Origin: an uncultured Chromatiaceae bacterium
GTDB lineage: Bacteria > Pseudomonadota > Gammaproteobacteria > Tenderiales > Tenderiaceae
DNA length: 63,912 nucleotides
Direction of reading: 5' to 3'
Assembly: GCA_947259785.1 (NCBI GenBank)
Contig: CAMYNQ010000002.1
Coordinates: 1-63,912, forward strand
Translations under genes and position numbers: made by a program
The notes under the pieces: generated by a model
Seen by the model: only the letters and a program-made list of their open reading frames with translations
The model's database searches: none
What the model was told of the DNA's origin: nothing
Part shown: one piece after another, positions 26,820-37,300 of the stretch
Layout: each line of letters starts with the position of its first letter
Numbering within the stretch: the stretch's first letter is position 1

Positions 26820-27454
26820 GTGGAAAATCACGACAGACGATGCAAGGCGCAGTCAGGCAAAAAATGTTGCCGATGGTTATTGCTGTGACCTGTATTGCTG
26901 CCATTGCTGCGAGCTTCATTTGGTGGTGGCAAACAAAAGCTCCGCCTATCCCCGAACACCTGCAAAACATGGGCGGTGATTTTACCTTGCAATCGGCGGA
27001 TGGACCGGTGGCTTTGCAAGGCTTTCGCGGCAAGGTTGTGCTGATCTATTTTGGTTATACCCACTGCCCCGATGCCTGCCCCATGACCATGGCCAACTGG
27101 GCCAGTGCATTCCAACGCTTGACTGAGAAAGAACGGGCACGGGTTAGGGGGTTGCTGGTCAGCGTTGATCCGGAGCGTGACACGCCCGAAACGCTCAAGG
27201 AGTACGCCACTTTTTTTCATTCCAATATCATCGGTGTGACCGGCACACTAGACGCGTTGAGGGACATCACCGGGCTCTATCGTTCCGACTTTGTCGTCGA
27301 AAAAGAGGGAGAGTCTGAAGACTACGAAGTGGGCCACATGTCCTTCGTCTACGTGATTGATCCCCAAGGCAAGGTGAGAGGCTTGCTGGCCCATGACAGT
27401 CCGCTGCAGGATGTCATCGAGCAGATTCGCAACGCGTTACGAGTGGCGTCATGA
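26816..27454 (+). CDS. SCO1/SenC-family thioredoxin-fold protein
   Basis: 212 residues starting at a GTG that overlaps the previous stop. A membrane anchor (about 18-38) is followed by a thioredoxin-like domain with the copper/thiol motif CPDAC in GYTHCPDACPMTM, SVDPERDTPE and the conserved His in VGHMSFVYVIDPQG. The family delivers copper to cytochrome c oxidase CuA or acts as a thiol reductase. In an ArsR/CDF operon it may instead help with metal or redox stress; that is an inference. Confidence 0.9.
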   Translation: MSGKSRQTMQGAVRQKMLPMVIAVTCIAAIAASFIWWWQTKAPPIPEHLQNMGGDFTLQSADGPVALQGFRGKVVLIYFGYTHCPDACPMTMANWASAFQRLTEKERARVRGLLVSVDPERDTPETLKEYATFFHSNIIGVTGTLDALRDITGLYRSDFVVEKEGESEDYEVGHMSFVYVIDPQGKVRGLLAHDSPLQDVIEQIRNALRVAS

Positions 27455-27497
27455 GTGTTAAGCCGGGAAAATCCAGCATCTCACAGGGAGAAAGGTA

Positions 27498-28112
27498 GTG
27501 AGCAGAAAGAGCCACTGGGATACAGTTTATAAAGGAAAAGCGGACAATGAGGTGAGCTGGTATCAAAGCAAACCTGAACTGTCGTTGAGGTTGATTGCGG
27601 ACTCAGGCATGTCACGCTCAGGCAGTATCATTGATGTTGGTGGCGGAGCATCTCTGCTGGTTGATTATCTTGTTCATGATGGTTTTAAAAATATCACCGT
27701 ACTTGATATTTCCAGTGCCGCGCTTCGTGTTGCCCAAAAGCGCTTGGGAGAAAGCGCGAAATCTGTCGATTGGATTGAGGCGGATATCACTCAGTTTCAG
27801 TGCGCACAGGCATTCGACCTTTGGCATGACAGGGCGGTATTTCATTTTCTGATTCAGGCGTCAGATCGAAAAAAATATATCGATCTTTTGCATCAGGCGA
27901 TCAGGCCGGGAGGTCACCTTATCATCGCCGCCTTCGCTATCGGCGGGCCGAAAAAATGCAGCGGTCTCGATATTGTTCAGTATGATGCGGCGAAGTTATC
28001 CCGAGAGTTGGGAGAGGCGTTCATTCTTGTAGAACAGGAGGATGAAGCACATATCACGCCCGGCGGGAAGGTGCAGGCGTTTGGGTACTATCGCTTTAAG
28101 AAGCAGGGATAA
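27498..28112 (+). CDS. Class I SAM-dependent methyltransferase
   Basis: 204 residues starting at a GTG with SD AAAGG. The N-terminus SHWDTVYKGKADNEVSWYQ and SAM motif SIIDVGGGASLLVDYL are followed by FDLWHDRAVFHFL and PGGHLIIAAFAIGGPKKCSGL. These mark a Rossmann methyltransferase subgroup commonly found beside ArsR or metal-resistance genes, with some resemblance to thiopurine/metalloid methyltransferases. The substrate is unknown. It is the last gene of the ArsR-CDF-SCO operon. Confidence 0.85.
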   Translation: MSRKSHWDTVYKGKADNEVSWYQSKPELSLRLIADSGMSRSGSIIDVGGGASLLVDYLVHDGFKNITVLDISSAALRVAQKRLGESAKSVDWIEADITQFQCAQAFDLWHDRAVFHFLIQASDRKKYIDLLHQAIRPGGHLIIAAFAIGGPKKCSGLDIVQYDAAKLSRELGEAFILVEQEDEAHITPGGKVQAFGYYRFKKQG

Positions 28113-28385
28113 AATAGATGGGAGCGGGTCTGTTCGCCCCCCGCGGACATCATGGACGACGAGAAGCGAGCTGTTAACATAAAACTTCACGCCTTTATCG
28201 GGTAGCAGGAGGTTTAGGAGCTCACCATATCGTCCTTGCCGCACCAACCTTTTTTGAAAGAGTGGGGTTTAACTTCGACCTGTATCTGCAAAGCCAGGGA
28301 GTGATATCAATGCAATGATGACCAATGCTGGAATGTTAATAAGCATTTTTCTGATTTCTCGTTCTCCTTAGGTTACACGAACAGA

Positions 28386-31300
28386 TTAAAAGCGATATCC
28401 CACGCCGACATCCCAGGCATTCACCGCAGTATCGTCAAAGCGATAACTGCGCCATCCAAGCCTTACGGGCAGCTGGTCTGTTGCCATTGCCTCAACACCT
28501 AGGGCAAACCGCACGCCCATGCCGTTCTCACTAAATACACGGCTAACGTTACTCCCGCCCAGTTGATATTCGGCCTGCCAGATGAATGCCCCTATGCTGG
28601 CCTGAAAGCTCAACCAATGAGATGTCTGCCAACCTTTACCGACTGAGAGTGTCCAGAAGTCGGCGGTGGCTGGATAGACGTTGGCTATGTTATTCACGAA
28701 ATCATCTACGTCAACCGCCGTGCCGTTGATGCTCGTAGATACCTCGCCTGCATCTGCATATTCCAGCTCGATCTGCACATTGTTTTGCAGCCTATAACCA
28801 ACATAGACGGACAGGCCGTTACGGTTCAGGTCAGTTTGGCTGACATTCCCGGTCAGCCCCAGATTTTCGAGTTCACGATTGAAGTCATCACTGCGATCCT
28901 TGCCCGATACCTTGAGATAACTCACGCCGACATAATCCGGCCAGTAATCCGCAGCGACGGGTTCCTCGGGTGGCATACCAATCGCAGCGGCCTGCGCCAA
29001 ATTTGGTAAACAAATCATGGCAACGGCAATGGCGCCATATCGGCGTGAACGGCGGATAAGCAACAGCGCGCCCAGCACACTCAATAGCCATGGGCTGAAG
29101 GCACCACCGCCGGTGATGGTAATATTGACAGGTTCTAGGACACGCACGGCTACGCCGCCGGGGTCCTGCACCTGTTGATTGGCTGCATTGTCGGCATCGT
29201 TGGGGCCTCCGTCCTCAATGGTCAATTGTATGCACCAGTGGTCTTCGCTCAGACCAGCGCTGTAGGTGCTGTCACCGGGCGGCGGACAATAGCCTTCGGC
29301 CCCTGCGGTGGAGGCCAGGCTGTTATTGCCATCCTCAACGAAGGTGGCCCAGCCGCTCGGCTGCAACTTGCGATAAAGCGCATCCGCCGGTATCGCCACT
29401 TGCTGCGGGATGACCACACTCACCGACTGACCAGCAATGGGCAGATCGCTCACTTCAAAGTCAAACAGGCTACCGTCATAAGCATACTCATCATCGGCGA
29501 AGGCGCCGGCGCCGCCATTGGCATGTGAACCAATCTCGGCTGTCGTCACCTTGGCTTTGTTGTCGCCGGTACGAAAGGCGACCTCGCCCAGCTTCAGGCT
29601 CAGCCCCGGTTCGGTCTCGAGCACAAACTGGTCGGCGATACCGGCCTGCGCCTGCAGGGCGTTGACCTGGAGGGCGGAGTGATCCAGATAATCGGGCACG
29701 CCGTCACTGTCGCTGTCGCCCGAGCCTTCCACGTTGTCATTGCTGCCATCGCTATCCGAGTCAGTCGCTGCCAGTGTCGGCAGCGCGGCCAGCACTCTGA
29801 CAATCAATTCAGCAGTGTCGCTCAGGTTACCGTTGCTGTTGTCGATAACGGTGACCCGCAGCGTATAGATGCCGATGGTGGTTGGGCTGAAGGTGAAGGC
29901 ATCAACGGCACCGTCACTATCGCTTAGAGCGTTGTCGGTGGCGCTCCAGTCATAGGTATGGGTATCGCCCGGATTGGGATCGGCTACTGAGGCAGTCACA
30001 ACCACATCGGCCGCACCCTGCTCAACCAAGCGCGTAGAACCCGCACCCTGATCGGCCGACAGTGTCACAGCGGGGGCGACATTGCCTTCCTGGATCCGCA
30101 TGGTGTGGCTGGACTTCGGTCCAACCACAGCGTTGGTCGGTGAAGCGCCCAGCGTGACAATCAGGGTTTCCATGCCCTCGGCAACGTCTGCATCGACAAT
30201 GTTAACGGTTACGTCCGTCGACTGACCGGAAGCTATCACTATGTCGCTACTGACCAGATCGTGGTCAGTGCTATCGGCGGTTCCAGATATGCTAATTGGC
30301 ACTGCTACCGGATAGCTCACTGCCGGGCCGTTGAGAATCACCTTGAAGGTCGCAGCGGCCCCTTCGGCCGTGGTCTGGTCTTTACTTAGTTCCACCAGCG
30401 GTACCACATTTACCATCTGGCTTGCGGTCGCGGTGTTACCGGCAGTGTCGGTAGCACTCCAGGTCACGGTGTTAGCACCAGGACGGAAATAGGCCGGCGC
30501 ATCGGAGCTGACGCTCACACTGCCGTCCAGTGCGTCGTTGGCACTTGCCGTACCGACGTCTACTGGCGTGAATAACCCAACTGCATCAACGGTGATATCC
30601 GCTGGCACGCTGATCACCGGCGGGTAATCATCGGCGCCAGCATCGGTAGCGGCGACGGATTCGTCATAGTTGCTGACACCGTCACCATCGAGGTCGCTAT
30701 TTCGGTCGGCGGCACTCAATTTATTAAGACCATTGGCATCCTCGTAGCTATTGCTCATGCCGTCGCCATCGATGTCGGGATCACTGCCATCGACAACTGC
30801 ATCGTTATCGAGGTCTCCCTGCACAGCGCTGGTTGTGGCGCTGGTCACTGTTTCACTTGTACCGCCACCATCGCTGTAACTCGCGACTACGCTGATGGCA
30901 GCGCCGACATCGGCCCGCACCAGGGTGTAGTTTGCACTGGTGGCGCCGGCGATTGTGCTGTCGTTACGTTTCCACTGATAGTTGAATGTGCCCAAACCAT
31001 CGGCATCTGACACAGCGGAGGCATCGGCACTCAATTGCAGATGCTCGATGGCGCTACCATTGATGGTGACCGAGCCTACGGGTGAATCATTAGAGCTACT
31101 TATGCTGATTTCTGCCGTTGATATTGCGCCGGCATGATCATCATTATCCACCGCCATAAAGCTAATTCTGCGATTTGTAGTATCCGGCAGGTCTGACGTG
31201 TTGTTGTAGCGGATCGACTGCATCAACATCTCAATGGTTGCCGCGACTGCCGAGCCATCATTAACCGAAATAGTTAACTCGCCAGTTCCACTGTTATATG

Positions 31301-34300
31301 CACCAATGGTGACCTCTTCATCATTAACCTTCGGGACATCCACGCCATAAGTAGAAACCAAGCTCTCGGCCGCACCACCATCAGGACGATTAATCAATGT
31401 CACGGTCAACGACTTAAAGCTACCATCATCACTAATGGTGCTATCGCTGTCTGCTGCCGCAACAGCGCCACCATCTTCAGAAAAACTGCCGTGGTAACTG
31501 CCGTTGGTTGCACCACTGCTGTCATCGCCATCGAGATCGATGATTGGAGCACGTAGCAAGGTCACGAAGACATTTTGATCGGCTGAAGTGGCACTTCCGC
31601 CATCGCCATCATTAACAGTGATGCGTACTGTTCTGGTATTGGTATTCAAGGTTCCCGCGTCGATATCGCGATATTGCAGCGCGGAGAGCAGATCTCGCAC
31701 GCGGGTAAGGGTGGCATTGGCATTGAGCGCAACCCCCAGAACGTTGCCTCCTGCACCGCCGGCAAAAGTACCTATAGATACGCTATTAGATACGTCATCA
31801 GTGTGGATCACGTTACTACCCGAGGTGGATATATTGCCCACAGAGCCGATTTGCAGCAGGTCTTCACTATTTTCGGCGTTGATAGTGATGCTTGCAGTTA
31901 CATTGCCACCGCTGAAATTGGCAGAGTCGATATCACTCAAGGCGGCATTACCATTGGCATCCAGCACGACAGCATTGCCACCTATACTGAAGCTCACACT
32001 ATCACCATTAAGATGGGTGATCGTAGGCGCATCATTCACCGGCGTAATGGCAATGGTTGCGCTTGCACTGCCGACAGACAAGCCGCCGCCAGAACTATTT
32101 GTAGCCGCCTGTACAGAGAAGACACCATCGGCAGTTCTATTGATGGCCGGGGTAAACTTCAGTCCGGCATTGCCTTCCGCGATGGTGATGAGTCTATTGT
32201 TGCTGATGGGCGTAATGCCGTTATTTTTATACAGCGTCCCGCCAGTGACACCCGTGATCTTGAAGTGGGTCACCTCATCACCGTCATTGATATTACGACT
32301 GATTACCAAGCCAGCGCTGCTTTGAGTATCTTCATTCGTGCTGGCATTGGTCACGCTAGGCACATCACCGATGGCTGTAATGGTAATCGTCGCCGTTGCG
32401 CTGCCTGCAGACAAACCACCGCCAGAACCATCAGTGCCTGCTTGTACATTAAAACTGCCTGAGCCAAAACTGTTGGCTGTCGGGGTAAACTTCAGCCCGG
32501 CATTACCTTCGGCAACGGTGATGAAGCTGTTGTTGCTGATAGACGTTGTGCCGTTATTTTTATACAGCGTCCCACCAGTGATATTGGTGATTTTGAAATG
32601 GGTCACCTCATTGGTGTCATTAATGTTGCGACTGATCACCAGACCACTTGTGCTTTGTGTATCCTCATTGGTCGACGTATTCGTCACTCTAGGTGTGTCG
32701 CCTACCGGTGAAATGGTAATAGTCGCCATTGCACTGCCCACAGACAAACCAACGTCAGATTCATTTGTAGCAGACTGAACATTAAACGAACCGTTGCTAC
32801 TGCTGTTCGCTGTTGGAGTAAACTTCAGCCCGGCATCGCCTTCAGCAAAGGTGATGAAGCTATCATCGTCAATAGCAGTGGTGCCATCATTTTTGTACAG
32901 CGTCCCACCAGTGATATTGGTGATCTTGAAATGGGTCACCTCTGTACCGTCATTCACGTTGCGACTAATCACCAGACCAGTTGTGCTTTGCGTATCCTCA
33001 TTGGTCGACGTATTCGTCACTCTAGGTGTGTCGCCTATCGGTGTAATGGTAATGGTCGCCGTTGCACTGCCCGCAGACAAACCGCCGCCAGACCCATCTG
33101 TGCCGGCCTGCACATCAAAACTGCCTGAGCTAAGACTGTTGACTGTCGGCGTAAACTTCAGTCCGGCATTGCCTTCGACGAAGGTAATAAAACTATTATT
33201 AGCAATGGCAGTGGTGCCATCATTTTTATACAGCGTACCGCCGCTGATACTGCTGATCTTGAAGTGGGTCACCTCATTGCCGTCATTAATGTTACGGCTG
33301 ATCACCAGACCAGTTGTGCTTTGCGTATCCTCATTGGTCGACGTATTCGTCACACTGGGTGTGTCGCCTATCGGTGTAATAGTAATGGTCGCCGTTGCAC
33401 TGCCGACAGACAACCCACTGCCAACAACATCCGTAGCGGCCTGAACATTAAACGAACCGTTGCTACTGCTGTTTGCTGTTGGGGTAAACTTTAGTCCGGC
33501 ATTGCCTTCAGCGACAGTAATAAAGCTATTATTGGCAATGGCAGTGGTGCCATCATTTTTATACAGCGTTCCACCAGTGATACTGTTGATCTTGAAATGG
33601 GTCACCTCATTGCCGTCATTAATGTTACGACTAATCACGAGGCCACCTGTGCTTTGCGTATCCTCACTGGTCGACGTATTCGTCACTCTAGGTGTGTCGC
33701 CTACCGGTGAAATGGTAATGGTCGCCGTTGCACTGACTGCAGACAACCCACTGCCAACATCATCCGTAGCGGCCTGAACATTAAACGAACCGTTGCTACT
33801 GCTGTTCGCTGTTGGGGTAAACTTCAGTCCGGCATTGCCTTCGACGAAGGTAATAAAACTATTATTGGCAATGGCAGTGGTGCCATCATTTTTGTACAGC
33901 GTCCCACCAGTGATATTGGTGATCTTGAAATGGGTCACCTCTGTACCGTCATTCACGTTGCGACTGATCACCAGACCAGTTGTGCTTTGCGTATCTTCAA
34001 TCGTGCTGGCATTGGTCACGCTAGGACCATCACCAATAACCGTAATGGTAATGGTCGCCGTTGCACTGCCCGCAGACAAACCACTGCCAACACCATCCAT
34101 AGCGGCCTGAACATCAAATGAACCGTTGCTACTGCTGTTTTCTGTTGGAGTAAACTTCAGCCCGGCATTGCCTTCGGCGACGGTGATGAAGCTATCATCG
34201 TCAATAGCAGTGGTGCCATCATTTTTGTACAGCGTCCCACCAGTGATATTGGTGATCTTGAAATGGGTCACCTCTGTACCGTCATTCACGTTGCGACTAA

Positions 34301-37300
34301 TCACCAGACCAGTTGTGCTTTGCGTATCCTCATTGGTCGACGTATTCGTCACTCTAGGTGTGTCGCCTATCGGTGTAATGGTAATGGTCGCCGTTGCACT
34401 GCCCGCAGACAAACCGCCGCCAGACCCATCTGTGCCGGCCTGCACATCAAAACTGCCTGAGCTAAGACTGTTGACTGTCGGCGTAAACTTCAGTCCGGCA
34501 TTGCCTTCGACGAAGGTAATAAAACTATTATTAGCAATGGCAGTGGTGCCATCATTTTTATACAGCGTACCGCCGCTGATACTGCTGATCTTGAAGTGAG
34601 TCACCTCTGTACCGTCATTCACGTTGCGACTAATCACCAGACCAGTTGTGCTTTGCGTATCTTCATCCGTGCTGGTATTGGTCACGCTAGGCGCATCACC
34701 AATGACTGTAATGGTAATGGTCGCTGTTGCACTGCCGACAGACAACCCACTGCCAACATCATCCGTAGCGGCCTGAACATTAAACGAACCGTTGTTGTTG
34801 CTGTTCGCTGTTGGAGTAAACTTCAGTCCGGCATTGCCCTCGGGGAAGGTAATAAAACTATTATTGGCAATGGCAGTGGTTCCATCATTTTTATACAGCG
34901 TCCCGCCAGTGATACCCGTGATCTTGAAGTGGGTAACCTCGTTACCGTCATTGGCATTTCGACTGATTACCAAGCCAGCGCTGCTTTGCGTATCTTCATT
35001 CGTGTTGGCATTGGTCACGCTAGGCACATCAGCAATGGCTGCAATGCTTATCGTCGCCGTTACGCTGCCTGCAGACAAACCACCGCCAGAACCATCTGTG
35101 CTTGCCTGTACATTAAAACTGCCTGAGCTAATGCTGTTTGCAGTCGGAGTAAACTTCAATCCGGCATTGCCTTCGGCGAAGGTGATGAAGCTATTGTTGC
35201 TGATGGGCGTTGTGCCGTTGTTTTGATACAGCGCCCCGCCAGTGATATCGGTGATCTTGAAGTGGGTCACCTCGGTGCTGTCATTGGTATTACGACTAAT
35301 CACCAGGCCAGCGCTGCTTTGCTGATCTTCATCCGTGCTGGCATTGGTCACGCTAGGTACATCACCAATGGCTGTAATAGTAATCGTCGCCGTTGTACTG
35401 CCTGCAGATAAACCACCGCCAGAATCATCTGTGCCTGCCTGCACCTCAAAACTGCCTGAGCTAATGCTGTTTGCAGTCGGAGTAAACTTCAATCCGGCAT
35501 TACCTTCAGCGAAGGTGATGAAGCTATTATTGCTGATAGGCGTTGTGCCATCATTCTTATACAGCGTACCGCCGCTGATATTGGTGATCTTGAAGTGGGT
35601 CACCTCGGTGCCATCATTGGTATTTCGACTGATTACCAAGCCACTTGTGCTTTGCGTATCTTCATTCGTGCTGGCATTGGTCACACTTGGCGTATCCGCA
35701 GTTGCTGACACCGTAATCGTTGCCGTGGCAGTGCCTGTAGAGAGGCCACCACCAATAGCATCCGTTGCCGCTTGAATATCAAACGAACCATTGATATTGC
35801 TGTTGGCTGTTGGGGTAAACTTCAGCCCGGCATTGCCTTCGGCAACGGTGATGAAGCTGTTGTTGCTGATGGGCGTTGTGCCGTTATTTTTAAACAGCGT
35901 CCCGCCAGTGATATCGGTGACCTTAAAATGGGTCACCTCATTGCCATCATTTACATTACGACTGATCACCAGCCCCGATGTGGTTTGGGTATCTTCATTG
36001 GTTGAAGCCCCTGTTACACTGGGTGTATCGCCTATAGGTGTAATGATAATCGTCGCCGTTGTACTGCCTGCAGATAAACCACCGCCAGAACCATCTGTGC
36101 CTGCCTGCACCTCAAAACTGCCTGAGCTAATGCTGTTTGCAGTCGGAGTAAACTTCAATCCGGCATTACCTTCAGCGAAGGTGATGAAGCTATTATTGCT
36201 GATAGGCGTTGTGCCATCATTCTTATACAGCGTACCGCCGCTGATATTGGTGGTCTTGAAATGGGTCACCTCGGTGCCATCATTGGTATTTCGACTGATT
36301 ACCAAGCCACTTGTGCTTTGCGTATCTTCATTCGTGCTGGCATTGGTCACACTTGGCGTATCCGCAGCTGCTGACACCGTAATCGTTGCCGTGGCAGTGC
36401 CTGTAGAGAGGCCACCACCAATAGCATCCGTTGCCGCTTGAATATCAAACGAACCATTGATATTGCTGTTGGCTGTTGGGGTAAACTTCAGCCCGGCATT
36501 GCCTTCGGCAACAGTGATGAAGCTATTGTTGCTTATGGGCGTTGTGCCGTTGTTTTGATACAGCGTACCGCCGCTGATACCGGTGATCTTGAAGTGGGTC
36601 ACCTCGGTGCCATCATTGGTATTTCGACTGATTACCAAGCCACTTGTGCTTTGCGTATCTTCATTCGTGCTGGCATTGGTCACACTTGGCGTATCCGCAG
36701 TTGCTGACACCGTAATCGTTGCCGTGGCAGTGCCTGTAGAGAGGCCACCACCAATAGCATCCGTTGCCGCTTGAATATCAAACGAACCATTGATATTGCT
36801 GTTGGCTGTTGGGGTAAACTTCAGCCCGGCATTGCCTTCGGCAACGGTGATGAAGCTGTTGTTGCTGATGGGCGTTGTGCCGTTATTTTTAAACAGCGTC
36901 CCGCCAGTGATATCGGTGACCTTAAAATGGGTCACCTCATTGCCATCATTTACATTACGACTGATCACCAGCCCCGATGTGGTTTGGGTATCTTCATTGG
37001 TTGAAGCCCCTGTTACACTGGGTGTATCGCCTATAGGTGTAATGATAATCGTCGCCGTTGTACTGCCTGCAGATAAACCACCGCCAGAACCATCTGTGCC
37101 TGCCTGCACCTCAAAACTGCCTGAGCTAATGCTGTTTGCAGTCGGAGTAAACTTCAATCCGGCATTACCTTCAGCGAAGGTGATGAAGCTATTATTGCTG
37201 ATAGGCGTTGTGCCATCATTCTTATACAGCGTACCGCCGCTGATATTGGTGGTCTTGAAATGGGTCACCTCGGCATCGTCATTTACATTACGACTGATCA

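Noticed and set aside
28269-28346. Minus-strand 25-codon ORF with a signal-peptide-like sequence (IPALVIIALISLPGFA)
   Set aside because: Too short, with the nearest SD-like AGGAG about 20 bases away. Possibly a frameshifted remnant of a secreted protein, but not supportable as a gene.
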